Shown: in pieces, positions 35,116-44,574 of the stretch
How positions within the stretch are numbered: the stretch's first letter is position 1
How the letters are laid out: each line of letters opens with the position of its first letter
Source of the DNA: Alphaproteobacteria bacterium
GTDB lineage: Bacteria > Pseudomonadota > Alphaproteobacteria > Caulobacterales > Aquidulcibacteraceae
Direction of reading: 5' to 3'
Assembly (NCBI GenBank): GCA_027485915.1
Contig: JAIXQA010000067.1
Span: forward strand, 1 to 59,935
DNA: 59,935 bases
Notes under the pieces: generated by a model
The model's input: the letters and a program-made list of their open reading frames with translations, nothing else
Database searches by the model: none
Told to the model about the DNA's origin: nothing
Program-made: the position numbers and the translations under genes

Positions 35116-35598
35116 CTATCGCAACTGATCTTCGCCGATTGCATCTTCAGCAACCAGAGAAACTTTTTGGAAATTAGCCTCTTGCAGAATAGCCATGGTT
35201 TCCATCACCGACGCATATGGCAGGGTTTGATCCGCGCGCACCCGAACTGTTTCCAGCAGGCGGTTTGGAGAATCTGGCACATGGAAGGTGATCCGTTCCA
35301 ACACCTTGGCAGCCAAGACATCAGGTTCGGTCAACTGGGTATCCACAAAGATCTGCGGCACACCCGTCCCATCGTCGCGAATATCGACAACGGTCGGAGT
35401 CTTTGGCTTCTCTTGCTGCTTTTCCGGCGGCGGAGATGGCGGTGGAAGATCCACTTTCACGTCCGTTGTCGGGATGGGAGCTGCCACCATGAAAATGATC
35501 AGCAACACCAAGAGAATGTCGATGAACGGAACAATATTGGGTTCCGAACTCGGCTGCATGCCCTTGCCTCTGCCCCCTCCGGAGAGTTTAGCGCCCAT
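35116..35598 (-). CDS. exbD: ExbD/TolR biopolymer transport protein (second copy)
   Basis: A 160-residue ExbD. The single membrane helix contains the proton-carrying Asp27 (NIVPFIDILLVLLIIFMV). A Pro/Lys-rich linker and the periplasmic domain ending AEDAIGEDQLR follow. The N-terminus MGAKLSGGG is nearly identical to that of the adjacent ExbD, indicating duplication. GGGAG lies 10 bases upstream. The linker is longer and more proline-rich than in the first copy. Confidence 0.93.
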   Translation of the reverse strand: MGAKLSGGGRGKGMQPSSEPNIVPFIDILLVLLIIFMVAAPIPTTDVKVDLPPPSPPPEKQQEKPKTPTVVDIRDDGTGVPQIFVDTQLTEPDVLAAKVLERITFHVPDSPNRLLETVRVRADQTLPYASVMETMAILQEANFQKVSLVAEDAIGEDQLR

Positions 35599-35682
35599 GG
35601 TGCATTGCTCCCTTCAGGTTCAAAGTCTCGCAGAAGCAGACTTGGGCGGTATAATAATTCAACATGATTGTACCTCCCTAAC

Positions 35683-36162
35683 CTAGCGGCGTTTGTCTGC
35701 GCCAACGAGCGCAACTTTGTAGAAGCCTTCATCTTGAAGGCGGTTCATTGCGAAAACCACATTGCGGTATGGCGTTTCACCATCGGCGCGGACGTAAATC
35801 CGCTGGTCGATGATCTTAGCCAAGTCGCCGTTGAAGGTTGGGTTATCTTTGACAACGCCTTCAAAGGCTTTCTTCCCGAGTTGTGTTGTATCAACAACTT
35901 CGTCATTGCCAACAAAGTAGCCCACTTTTCCGCCCTTGTCTTGGATCGTGACATAGGTTGGCTTTGGTGGCCGCTTCGACGGCAAGACCTTGGAGTCTGG
36001 CAGCGTGACATTGATGTCCACTGAAGCAACCGGCGAAGCCACCATGAAGATGATCAACAGCACCAACATAACGTCCACAAACGGTACGATATTTGGTTCT
36101 GCGTTCACATCCAGCTGGCCTCGTTTGCCGCCGCTGCCGCCTCCGGCTAGTTTTGCACCCAT
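35683..36162 (-). CDS. exbD: ExbD/TolR biopolymer transport protein (first copy)
   Basis: A 159-residue ExbD with Asp30 in the membrane helix (NIVPFVDVMLVLLIIFMV) and a periplasmic domain ending in a basic tail. With ExbB it forms the proton channel that drives TonB. AGGAG precedes the ATG by eight bases. It is 27 bases after exbB and 84 before the second exbD, a typical ExbB-ExbD-ExbD-TonB order for receptor-rich Alphaproteobacteria. Confidence 0.94.
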   Translation of the reverse strand: MGAKLAGGGSGGKRGQLDVNAEPNIVPFVDVMLVLLIIFMVASPVASVDINVTLPDSKVLPSKRPPKPTYVTIQDKGGKVGYFVGNDEVVDTTQLGKKAFEGVVKDNPTFNGDLAKIIDQRIYVRADGETPYRNVVFAMNRLQDEGFYKVALVGADKRR

Positions 36163-36189
36163 GATCGGTCTCCTTTTCTAGAGCCCCGA

Positions 36190-37089
36190 TCAGCCCTGCT
36201 TGTCCATGTCGCGGGTAACCAGCGAGATGAAGTCGGCTTCAAAATCTTCCAGATAGCCACCAATGGTGCCGGTTTGCTTGGCCGAGAAGTTGTAGATCAA
36301 CACGGCTGGGATAGCAGCCACGAGGCCTGCAGCAGTTGCGAACAGCGCTTCAGCGATACCAGGTGCCACAACGGCCAGCGAGGTGGTTTGGGTGTTTGCG
36401 ATAGCGATGAACGAGTTCATGATACCCCAAACCGTACCGAACAAACCGATGAACGGTGCGTTCGAACCAATCGAAGCCAAGAAGGTCATGTTGGACCCGA
36501 GCTCTTCAATGCCCTTGTTTTGCTCTGCGGTCATGGCTGCACGGATACGCTCCAACAAGTCACCACGTGCATCGCGGTTATTATAGAGGCCAGCTTCCTT
36601 CGCCTTTTGCAACTCACCATAGCCAGCAGCAAACATCTTTTTGGCAAAGCCGTCAGGTTGCTTCGCGAGCGCTTGGGCGGCTTCTTCTGGGGACTTTGCT
36701 TTCTTGTAAGCGGCAACGAACTCAACAGTGCGCTTCTTGTTGCCGCGCATCACGATGATCTTTTCGAACATCAGGGCGATGGCGTACACGGCGCAAAGCA
36801 ACAAGATGACCAAAACGACCTTCGACACGAATGGCGAGGCAGCGATCATGTCCATCAAGGTGATGTTTTGTTGACCGGCGTTCTTGGCAGCTTCTGCAGC
36901 AGCAGCAGCGGCTTCAGCGGCACTTGGTGCAGCGGGTGCAGCAGTTGCAGCAGTTGCAGCAGCATCAGCGACAGCATTCACTGACTCAACAACAGCATTC
37001 GTAGTTTCAGCAGCAGCAGCAACAGTTGCGTCAGCGGCGGGGGTGGCAGCGGTGTCAGCAGCACCGGCGGCTTGCAGAAGAGCAAACAT
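36190..37089 (-). CDS. exbB: ExbB/TolQ/MotA family proton channel protein
   Basis: A 299-residue ExbB with an unusual alanine-rich N-terminal extension (about residues 9-71, mostly Ala, Glu, Val and Asn). A first membrane helix (about 88-108) and the MotA/TolQ domain follow (about 140-290, with [15 protein letters not shown] and the two pore helices). The periplasmic extension is of unknown function. GGAGGA precedes the start. First gene of the TonB energising operon. Confidence 0.94.
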   Translation of the reverse strand: MFALLQAAGAADTAATPAADATVAAAAETTNAVVESVNAVADAAATAATAAPAAPSAAEAAAAAAEAAKNAGQQNITLMDMIAASPFVSKVVLVILLLCAVYAIALMFEKIIVMRGNKKRTVEFVAAYKKAKSPEEAAQALAKQPDGFAKKMFAAGYGELQKAKEAGLYNNRDARGDLLERIRAAMTAEQNKGIEELGSNMTFLASIGSNAPFIGLFGTVWGIMNSFIAIANTQTTSLAVVAPGIAEALFATAAGLVAAIPAVLIYNFSAKQTGTIGGYLEDFEADFISLVTRDMDKQG

Positions 37090-37299
37090 GGTTTTCTGTA
37101 TCCTCCAAAATCAGTCCCGCCGTTAACCTTTTTGTAACGATCGGGCTCCATCGGAGTCCTAGCCGCCCTTTGGCGTTTGTGGAAGAGGGCTATGCGTTAA
37201 ATTGCCGCTGTGAGGCAGGAAATGTCTGTAGAAGATGCTGTTGTTAATAATTGAGTCTGGTTTTGTTACGGTTTTATAACCCTACGAGGCAAATTTGAC

Positions 37300-38151
37300 T
37301 CAGTTTTGTGCATAAAGATCTGGCCGTCTATCCCTGAAAAAGCCCCAGGCAGCTCGGTGTCTATCCAAAAATGTAAGATCAACGGTGCCGTGGGCAATGC
37401 CTTCCTCCGTGCGCGATAGATCAGCGATCAAATCTCCGCGATGATCCGCGATGAAGGATGACCCATAGAAGTGCTGATCATCGCCCAGCCCCTGTTCCAC
37501 ACCAATCCGATTAGCAGCAACCACTGGAATGACATTGCTGACAGCATGACCCTGCATGGCGCGTCGCCAAGGATCTCGCGTGTCGAGCGTGCCGTCATGT
37601 GGTTCTGACCCAATGGCAGTTGGGTAGAGCAGGACTTCAGCGCCGAGCAAAGCCATGGCACGAGCTGCTTCGGGATACCATTGATCCCAGCAAATGCCGA
37701 CACCAATTTTAGCGTAACGTGTGTTCCACACCTTGAAGCCGGTGTCGCCTGGCCGGAAATAATATTTTTCCTGATAGCCTGGACCATCGGGAATGTGACT
37801 CTTCCGGTACGTGCCCAAGACTGTGCCATCGGCATCGAGAATGACCACGCTATTATAATAACGTGGACCTTCACGCTCAAAGATAGACACGGGGATAACA
37901 ACGCCCAGTTCTGCTGCCACTGGCTGCAACTGCGCTACGCAAGGATGTTCGAACGCCGGATAGGCCGTAGCAAACCAGCGCTCGTCCTGCGTGGTGCAAA
38001 AATATGGCCCTTGGAACAATTCCGACGGCAGAATGATTTGGGCACCAGCAGCGGCAGCCTGACGGATCAGCACAATGGTGCGATCAATATTGTCTTGTAC
38101 ATCAGAACCATAACGGGTCTGGAGGGCGGCAAGGTTCACAAGGCGCGACAT
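37300..38151 (-). CDS. aguB: N-carbamoylputrescine amidase
   Basis: A 283-residue nitrilase-superfamily enzyme with the complete triad: Glu in ILPSELFQG, Lys in YRKSHIPDG and Cys in GVGICWDQWYP. The ICWDQWYPEAARA block is characteristic of N-carbamoylputrescine amidases, which release putrescine, CO2 and ammonia. Its ATG is one base after the stop of the agmatine deiminase gene, and AGGAG sits inside that gene's end, so the two are coupled. No signal peptide is present; it is cytoplasmic. Confidence 0.94.
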   Translation of the reverse strand: MSRLVNLAALQTRYGSDVQDNIDRTIVLIRQAAAAGAQIILPSELFQGPYFCTTQDERWFATAYPAFEHPCVAQLQPVAAELGVVIPVSIFEREGPRYYNSVVILDADGTVLGTYRKSHIPDGPGYQEKYYFRPGDTGFKVWNTRYAKIGVGICWDQWYPEAARAMALLGAEVLLYPTAIGSEPHDGTLDTRDPWRRAMQGHAVSNVIPVVAANRIGVEQGLGDDQHFYGSSFIADHRGDLIADLSRTEEGIAHGTVDLTFLDRHRAAWGFFRDRRPDLYAQN

Positions 38152-38152
38152 T

Positions 38153-39169
38153 TCAGGCTGGCTCCTGCTGAGTGATACAATGGAAACTGCCGCCACCGGT
38201 TAGGATGGCTGTGCTTTGAATGCCGACAACGCGGTGCATTGGGAAAGCAGCTGCCAAGCCGCGCAAGGCTGCGTCTGCGGAAGCTGTCCCATAGTGCGGC
38301 ATGACTACGCTCGCATTGCCAATTATGAAATTCATATGCGACGCAGGCACCGCCTCGCCATCCTCGTCCGTTACAAGGCCTGGCGAAGGGATTTGCACGA
38401 CCTCTAAAGCCCTGCCTGCCGCATCAGTCATGCTGCGTAGGTCTGCGGCAATCTGGTTTAAAACCTCATGGTTGGGGTCATCCTCGCCAAAGGGTGCCAT
38501 GCACATCACGCGACCCGGGCCGATGAAGCGTGCAATATTGTCGACATGGCCATCGGTGTGATCATTTGCCAAGCCATCGCCCAGCCATAACACTTTCTTT
38601 GCGCCTAAGGCTGTTTGTAAGTGGGATTCGGCCACAGCCTCGTTCCACCCAGGATTCCGATTTGGATTGAGTAGGCACTGTCTTGTGGTGAGGATTGTAC
38701 CATCGCCGTCATGGTCAACGGCTCCGCCTTCCAAGATGAAATCGGCGCGCTGGATCGGAGTTGCTGCGGCTTCGGCAACCCGATCGCCGACGCTGTCGTC
38801 AAACGACAAATCATATTTGCCGCCCCAGCCATTAAAGGCAAACCGTAAGGCGACGGCCCTGCCTTCACGCTTGGCAAAGATTGGGCCGGTGTCGCGCAGC
38901 CAAATGTCACCAAAGCCGCATGGGTGAACGCGGACCTGAGAAGGCAAGCTGGCGCGCGCGCTCGCAACCGCTTCTTCCCCATGGGCCAACACATGCATGA
39001 CGTCGCCAACTTTGCCAGCTGGCGTTGGGGCCGCAAGCGCGCAGATCATAGCCGCAACTTCGGCACGCGCCGATGCCAGGTCCTCCTGCCAGAGATCAGC
39101 GGCGGAGGGCCAGCACGTCCAAATCGCCTTGTGGGGACTCCATTCGGCCGGGATGATTAGGTGGGTCAC
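38153..39169 (-). CDS. aguA: Agmatine deiminase
   Basis: A 338-residue agmatine deiminase/peptidyl-arginine deiminase-fold enzyme. It converts agmatine to N-carbamoylputrescine. Active-site blocks are WLRDTGPIF, LEGGAVDHDGDG, DGHVDNIARF and the nucleophilic Cys in GGSFHCITQQEP near the C-terminus. The GTG at 39169 (reads as THLIIPAEW) has GAGGA eight bases upstream and aligns with the family N-terminus; a TTG at 39199 is less likely. Forms an operon with aguB. An arginine decarboxylase gene is not in the window. Confidence 0.94.
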   Translation of the reverse strand: MTHLIIPAEWSPHKAIWTCWPSAADLWQEDLASARAEVAAMICALAAPTPAGKVGDVMHVLAHGEEAVASARASLPSQVRVHPCGFGDIWLRDTGPIFAKREGRAVALRFAFNGWGGKYDLSFDDSVGDRVAEAAATPIQRADFILEGGAVDHDGDGTILTTRQCLLNPNRNPGWNEAVAESHLQTALGAKKVLWLGDGLANDHTDGHVDNIARFIGPGRVMCMAPFGEDDPNHEVLNQIAADLRSMTDAAGRALEVVQIPSPGLVTDEDGEAVPASHMNFIIGNASVVMPHYGTASADAALRGLAAAFPMHRVVGIQSTAILTGGGSFHCITQQEPA

Positions 39170-39253
39170 GATAAGGTTCCTCGAGGCGGCATCGGACAAG
39201 GATGCTCACATGGCCCTCTCCGACGCATGCCGCAAGATGGGCATCTGTGGAAC

Positions 39254-40837
39254 TTAGGCTTCATTAAGCGCTGGCTTGCCGCGCTCAACAATATAGCGTT
39301 TCAGCGGCTTAAAAGCCTGATCCCGCCGCCAAGTGGTCGGGGTGCTCATCAATCGAACGTCCATCATCTGAGGAGTCACATCGACAAGGCCATAGCCACG
39401 CACCCGATCATCTTGCCACTTGAGATGCGGATTGTCGGGGAAAAGCCGGTTCCAGCGATCGTAATTGAAGGACATGGTCGAGATCGAACCACCCACAAAC
39501 TCAACCGCGACCGTATCGCTTTCTGGCTTGGCGTAGTCCTGCTTAACATCATTGGCCCAGAAGCCGTGCATATCCCCGCCAATAACAATTGAGGACACAT
39601 CGCGGCGGCGGCGAGCCATGATGTCTATGATTTTTTGGCGGGCGGGCTCAAACCCACTCCAGCCGTCCGTAAAGGCGGTCGGGTCGCCTTGGCTATTCTT
39701 TTGAAACAAGGTCGAGAAGATCGTCGGCTGCACCAAGACCGACCACTTAAACGGTGCGCGCATAAAGTTCTCGGATACGAAGCGCTCTTGGCGCGCACCA
39801 AGAATAGTACGCGACGGATCCTGCAACTCAGCGCAAGTCGCTCGGCTCACGCTTTCTGCCTCCTGCCGACCGGGCGACAGGCACGCACCCTTGGAGCGAT
39901 ATTGCCGGGTGTCGAGCAAGGTGAAATCTAGAAGGTCGCCCCAGCCGCTTTGACCATAAATGCGCATCCGATTGACCGCGTCAAAGCGTGAGCGCGCGCG
40001 CAGAGGTTGGCTTTCAAAAAAGGCCTTGTAAGCATTGTATTTCCGTCTGGGAAAATCTTTAGCGGGATCCTGTCCGGGCAAAACCTTCCCGAAATCGGCC
40101 TGGTAATCATTAGCAACCTCATGATCATCCCAGATATAGAGCCAAGGGGCAGCAGCATGGGCAGCTTGTAGGTCTGGGTCCATTTTGTGGACCGCGTGAA
40201 TGAGGCGATAGTCGTTTAAACTAAAAGCATCTTCTACAGGCATCCGGCGCACGGCAGCACCATAGGAAACTTCATAGATATAGTCGCCCAGCGACAAAAT
40301 GACGTCTGGGTTCTGCTTAGCAAGGTCGCCGTAAGCGGTGAATAAACCTTGTTCGTAATGGGCGCAGGAATGCCAAGCAAAACGCATCTTGGCCAAAGGG
40401 GCACCAAATTCTGGCGTCGTGCGGGTACGGCCAATAGGCGATACGGCTAAGCCAACGCGGAACCGATAAAAATAAGGCCGATTCGGCTTCAAGCCGCCGA
40501 CTTCAACATGAACGCTGTGCGCATTGTCTGGTCGCGCCACCGCAAACTCACGCCGAACGACTTTGGTAAAAGCCTCATCTTCAGCGATTTCACATTGCAC
40601 ATCGACCAAACCGTCAATCGCGTAATCTGGGTCCAGCGGTTCTGGGGCCAAGCGCGTCCAAAGCACAAACCCGTCCTGTGTTGGATCACCCGATGCCACA
40701 CCCATCGTGAAAGGGTCAGAGATAAACTTTGGCGTTTGTGCCATGGCAGAACCACGCCACGGACTGCTTATCGAGGCCGCTGCTGCCCCCATTGCCCATG
40801 CATTTAAAAATGACCGCCGCTTTGGATCAAAGCTCAT
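39254..40837 (-). CDS. phoD: PhoD-type alkaline phosphatase/phosphodiesterase (Tat-exported)
   Basis: A 527-residue PhoD. The Tat signal has KRRSFLNAWAMG near the N-terminus and ends about residue 34. Metal-binding blocks typical of Fe/Ca PhoD enzymes are SLGDYIYE, YIWDDHEVANDYQ and VIGGDMHGFWAND. It releases phosphate from phosphoesters in the periplasm or outside the cell. The ATG at 40837 has AGAGG about ten bases upstream; 53 upstream codons in frame are not part of it. It follows a TonB-dependent receptor with a Pho-box-like sequence upstream, so phosphate-starvation control is expected. Confidence 0.94.
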   Translation of the reverse strand: MSFDPKRRSFLNAWAMGAAAASISSPWRGSAMAQTPKFISDPFTMGVASGDPTQDGFVLWTRLAPEPLDPDYAIDGLVDVQCEIAEDEAFTKVVRREFAVARPDNAHSVHVEVGGLKPNRPYFYRFRVGLAVSPIGRTRTTPEFGAPLAKMRFAWHSCAHYEQGLFTAYGDLAKQNPDVILSLGDYIYEVSYGAAVRRMPVEDAFSLNDYRLIHAVHKMDPDLQAAHAAAPWLYIWDDHEVANDYQADFGKVLPGQDPAKDFPRRKYNAYKAFFESQPLRARSRFDAVNRMRIYGQSGWGDLLDFTLLDTRQYRSKGACLSPGRQEAESVSRATCAELQDPSRTILGARQERFVSENFMRAPFKWSVLVQPTIFSTLFQKNSQGDPTAFTDGWSGFEPARQKIIDIMARRRRDVSSIVIGGDMHGFWANDVKQDYAKPESDTVAVEFVGGSISTMSFNYDRWNRLFPDNPHLKWQDDRVRGYGLVDVTPQMMDVRLMSTPTTWRRDQAFKPLKRYIVERGKPALNEA

Positions 40838-40903
40838 CAGACCAGACCTCTTGCTTGAGAAATGAGAGTTCTCCCACCCTAGTGCGAGAGACTTTAAACG
40901 CAA

Positions 40904-40933
40904 ATGGGGCGGCCCCCGAAAAGGCCGCCCCAT
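40904..40933 (-). terminator. Hairpin between the receptor and phoD genes
   Basis: ATGGGGCGGCC pairs perfectly with GGCCGCCCCAT around eight bases. On the minus strand only TTTG follows, so it may be a partial terminator lowering phoD expression relative to the receptor, or a 3'-end stabiliser. Confidence 0.65.
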
Positions 40934-40959
40934 AAAGGAAACGTTATAGCACTTTAAGC

Positions 40960-43900
40960 TTAGAACTCGTAACGAACGCCGACTTGGATCTGCCAACGCG
41001 AACGATCAACGTTACGTGTCTTTGGATTGGTCAAAATCGTCGATGGGTTGGTGATACGATAGCGGTTGCACAATACAGTGCCCGCATTGTTAGCTGCACC
41101 CGTCGCGTCGGCACAGGCCGCCGTATACAGCGTCTGTTGGTCACCATATTCTTCAACAACACCCCAGTCTTCGTTGATCATGTTCAACACGTTCTGGAAG
41201 TCGAAGGTCAAGAAGCCCTTATGACCTTCAAAGGCACCAGGAAGTTCCTGGCTTAGACGCATATCCAGCAAATGGATCTGATCGTTGGTGTTGAAGCCGC
41301 GTGGTGCGATCTGGCCTGTTGGCAAGCCAAATGTTTCAATCAAAGTCTTGACCGAATTGAAAGTTGCCAAGGAGTCGAAGGCAACTTTGCTGTCGCTGCT
41401 GACCAAAATAGCGCCCGACGACGAAGTGCTCGTCGTACCAGACAAATCAGGAATGTAAGCCAATTGGCCACCTTTGTTGACGCCAGTGATCGTTGAACGG
41501 CCGGAACCCGTGTTCATCAACCAGCTAAATGGACGGCCGGCACGCACGTCACCGAACAATTCAAGACGGGTCTCAAGATCCTTAAACGGCGTAGCGCGCC
41601 AGCCGAAGGAATATTTGAACACATTCTCAATCTCTTCTTGGCCACGACCCGTGACTGGGTTGGCGGGGTCAAGCGCAGACAAGGAACCGCCGTAAAGCGA
41701 GCTAGCCGTCGAACTAAAGCGGCCCGTGCTGTTCAATTCGTTGATGTTTTGCAGGGTGTAGGACAGGGCCCAGTTAATGCCGAAGTCATAAGACTTGCTG
41801 GCAGAGATTGCGGCGATGAACGCATCACCCAAATCACCATCAGGATTGAAGAGTTGGATGTCACGGTTCGAGCCACCGACAGCGGCGGTCGAATTAATCA
41901 CGGTCCCTGCAACAGCTGTGCGAGCTGCGGTCGGAATTGCATCGTAACGCTTACGACCGTCAGGTGTCAGCGCTTGTTGGCCGTTAATGATCAGCGGCGT
42001 GGCGCGCAAATCGCGGAAGGCATAGCCTGTATGAACTTGGGTATAAACCAAGTCTAAACCGAGGTTCAAACCAAAGGCTTCGCCGGTGACGGCCAAGTTT
42101 GCTTTCCACTCCGACGGGATGTCCAAATTGGGATCGATCGAGTTCGTTTCCGCAGTTGGGGATGGTGTCACACCGCCGAGCAATGCCAGCACTTGGGCTG
42201 GCACCGAGCGGCCAAAGTTCGCACCAACAAGATTGTCCAGAGCAAGCGAGCCTACACCTGCCGGGAGCGTTGTCCCACCCGTTTCAGTGAAGCCTGTCGC
42301 AGTACGCTGAATATCAACACCAACGGTCAAGATACCGGTGTTGGAGAACGAGTTTGACAGGAACACATCAGGAAGACCACCCGAGAACAAACCAACGCCG
42401 CCCGAAACACGGATATCGGCTGGTGCATTCCAATTAAAGCTGACACGTGGCATCACAATGGACAGGCCATCATAAGTCGCCCCGTTCGAGAAGCCATAGC
42501 GGTTGGTGAAGTTGGCGTTGGCTGCTGGTGCACCATCGACAGTATAGCTTTCCACACGCAGACCACCGGTCAAGCGGAAATCATCGGTAACTGACCAAGT
42601 ATCTTGGAGATAGCCAGACAAGATCTGATACGTGAACTCTGCGGCCGCTTTGTCTGGGTTACCAGATGGATTGTTTGTGTACTGCAAGCGGTTGGCGCGA
42701 CCTGCTTGGAAGTCCGCCACCGAGTCAAAGTAGTAGGTACCGTCAGAGTTTGGCACGAACAGGTTGAAAATATCACGCTCTTGCCATTGCACACCGGCCT
42801 TCAATTGGTGATTGCCCAAACGATAGCGGGCCTCGAACTGGCCTTGCGTGTTGGTGGTCGCCAAGAAGTTGGCATGACGGAATTGGTCTGGACCAAAGCG
42901 AACCACGCCGCGGGCCTGACCGGTAGAGGAAGCGCAGGTAATCAGCGGCTGGCTGCCGGTTGCGTCGAGCGAAGTGAGTGTCGAGCAGACTGTAATATCG
43001 GCGAACTCTTGGCCGCTCGGTGGCTGCTGCAGACGGACGTAATCGCGATAGCTGATGCGGGCTTCAGTTTGGAATTTGTCATTCCAGTCCGAGTTTAACT
43101 GTAACGAGTAAGTCTCGTCTTGCTCGCCCGTGAAGTACCACTGGGAATCCAGAGACGCAGTTGTTGCGCCTAAGTTGGTGAAGTTGAAGACAGTCGATTC
43201 AGCATTGCGGTAGGTAAACGATGCGCGATGCTTATCGGTGATATTCCAATCGATACGAGCCGAATATTTTTCATCAAGGATCGGCTTATTGGTTGGGATA
43301 GAACCCACAGCGAAAGTCGACCGGTAGGTGTTTGCAAACACGTTGGTTACTGCCGAAATGTCGGCCGTGGTCATCGGTGTACCCAACGGGCCAACGATCG
43401 TGTTGCCAAACTGGCCACCGTCAATCGGGCCGCGGTTTGTTACGTCAACCGACTCATATGTTTCATACGACAAGGCGTAGAACAATTTATCTTTGATGAT
43501 AGGGCCGCGAAGCGTTGCGCCATAATTGGTTTGTTCGACGACGTTCGAAACAGTGGTGTTTTTGATCCGTGTACCGGTCAATTTGTCATCGAGGAAGTTC
43601 GCGAAAACCGAACCGCCCAATTCGTTGTCGCCAGAGCGCAATACGATGTCGATTGCGCCACCCAAGAAGCCGCCGTTACGAACGTCAAATGGAGCGGGAG
43701 TTACATTGAACTGTGACACCGCGTCCAATGAGATTGGACCACGACGTGTTGGGAGACCACCGGTGTTCAAGCCGAAGTCATCTTGTGCGGCCACGCCGTC
43801 AATGGTGATGCGGTTGGTACGTGGGTTAGAGCCGGCGATGGAGATACCGCCGTCGCCTACAGTGTTCTGGGTAACCAATGGGGACTGACGGGCCAATTCG

Positions 43901-44376
43901 CGAATATCGCGACCTGGGGTCACGAGGCCGTCGATCTTGTCGCGGCGGAGACCGGTTGCGGTGCCATCAACGCGGTTACGACCAACTGCGGTTGCGCGAA
44001 CGACAATTCGTTCAACTTCTTTATCTGCAGGAACAAGGTTCAAAGCGAGGCTGAATGGCTCAGCAACCGTCAAAAACAAGTCATTGACGACAGTTGGTTC
44101 GTAGGTCGATGCGGTGACTTCGACAGTGTATGGGCCACCTGCGCGAAGACCAGATGCGGAGAACTGACCAGTAGAATCAGTCGTTGCGCGTGCGCGCGAA
44201 CCTGATGGGGTGTGGATGATCGTGACTTCTGCGCCCGTGACAGGCGCCCCCGACGCAGCGATCTGGCCCCGGATTGTTCCGGTGGTTTCTTGGGCATAGA
44301 CTGCAACTGGTGCAACCAGTGCGAAGCCCAATGCGGTCAGCGCAGTGGTGCGAGCCAAACGATTTAAAATTGACAT
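40960..44376 (-). CDS. TonB-dependent receptor, Oar-like, with N-terminal carboxypeptidase-regulatory domain
   Basis: An 1138-residue outer-membrane receptor. A signal peptide (cleavage after YA28) is followed by an Ig-like carboxypeptidase-regulatory domain (about 30-115; TGTIRGQIAASGAPVTGAEV), a TonB-box/plug region (about 120-235; DGGISIAGSNPRTNRITIDG) and a beta barrel ending in Phe (QVGVRYEF). Oar-type receptors import large or unusual substrates. Its downstream neighbour is a secreted PhoD phosphatase and its upstream region holds a Pho-box match. A phosphorylated substrate is a reasonable guess. GGGGA lies before the ATG. Confidence 0.92.
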   Translation of the reverse strand: MSILNRLARTTALTALGFALVAPVAVYAQETTGTIRGQIAASGAPVTGAEVTIIHTPSGSRARATTDSTGQFSASGLRAGGPYTVEVTASTYEPTVVNDLFLTVAEPFSLALNLVPADKEVERIVVRATAVGRNRVDGTATGLRRDKIDGLVTPGRDIRELARQSPLVTQNTVGDGGISIAGSNPRTNRITIDGVAAQDDFGLNTGGLPTRRGPISLDAVSQFNVTPAPFDVRNGGFLGGAIDIVLRSGDNELGGSVFANFLDDKLTGTRIKNTTVSNVVEQTNYGATLRGPIIKDKLFYALSYETYESVDVTNRGPIDGGQFGNTIVGPLGTPMTTADISAVTNVFANTYRSTFAVGSIPTNKPILDEKYSARIDWNITDKHRASFTYRNAESTVFNFTNLGATTASLDSQWYFTGEQDETYSLQLNSDWNDKFQTEARISYRDYVRLQQPPSGQEFADITVCSTLTSLDATGSQPLITCASSTGQARGVVRFGPDQFRHANFLATTNTQGQFEARYRLGNHQLKAGVQWQERDIFNLFVPNSDGTYYFDSVADFQAGRANRLQYTNNPSGNPDKAAAEFTYQILSGYLQDTWSVTDDFRLTGGLRVESYTVDGAPAANANFTNRYGFSNGATYDGLSIVMPRVSFNWNAPADIRVSGGVGLFSGGLPDVFLSNSFSNTGILTVGVDIQRTATGFTETGGTTLPAGVGSLALDNLVGANFGRSVPAQVLALLGGVTPSPTAETNSIDPNLDIPSEWKANLAVTGEAFGLNLGLDLVYTQVHTGYAFRDLRATPLIINGQQALTPDGRKRYDAIPTAARTAVAGTVINSTAAVGGSNRDIQLFNPDGDLGDAFIAAISASKSYDFGINWALSYTLQNINELNSTGRFSSTASSLYGGSLSALDPANPVTGRGQEEIENVFKYSFGWRATPFKDLETRLELFGDVRAGRPFSWLMNTGSGRSTITGVNKGGQLAYIPDLSGTTSTSSSGAILVSSDSKVAFDSLATFNSVKTLIETFGLPTGQIAPRGFNTNDQIHLLDMRLSQELPGAFEGHKGFLTFDFQNVLNMINEDWGVVEEYGDQQTLYTAACADATGAANNAGTVLCNRYRITNPSTILTNPKTRNVDRSRWQIQVGVRYEF

Positions 44377-44477
44377 GAGTGGTCCCCTGAAAGTGATCCT
44401 GTTTGCGCATCATAGTGGGAGGCTGCGCGTAGAGTGGGCCACCTAGCCCGCTTGAGATACGCCTCTGCGACGTTTAT

Positions 44478-44495
44478 GTGACACTTCTATGACAG
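44478..44495 (-). promoter_or_regulatory. Pho box (PhoB-binding site) upstream of the Oar-like receptor
   Basis: Read on the minus strand the sequence is CTGTCATAGAAGTGTCAC, two seven-base TGTCA-type half-sites (CTGTCAT and GTGTCAC) separated by four bases. That is the 11-base spacing of the PhoB consensus, and it resembles the E. coli phoA box. It lies about 100 bases before the receptor start codon. A clear -10 at the ideal distance is not seen. Confidence 0.7.
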
Positions 44496-44574
44496 CGACG
44501 GCTCTGGGGAGGGAACACTGGGGATAAATGTGCCAAGCTGCTTGCACAGTGGCAACAATGTTACACTTTGTTTA

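Noticed and set aside
34610-35177. Forward frames rich in Trp, Arg and Gly opposite tonB
   Set aside because: They are the antisense reading of TonB proline codons and have no independent support.
36884-37126. Forward alanine-rich frame opposite the exbB N-terminus
   Set aside because: Mirror image of the alanine-rich exbB coding sequence; no ribosome site or domain.
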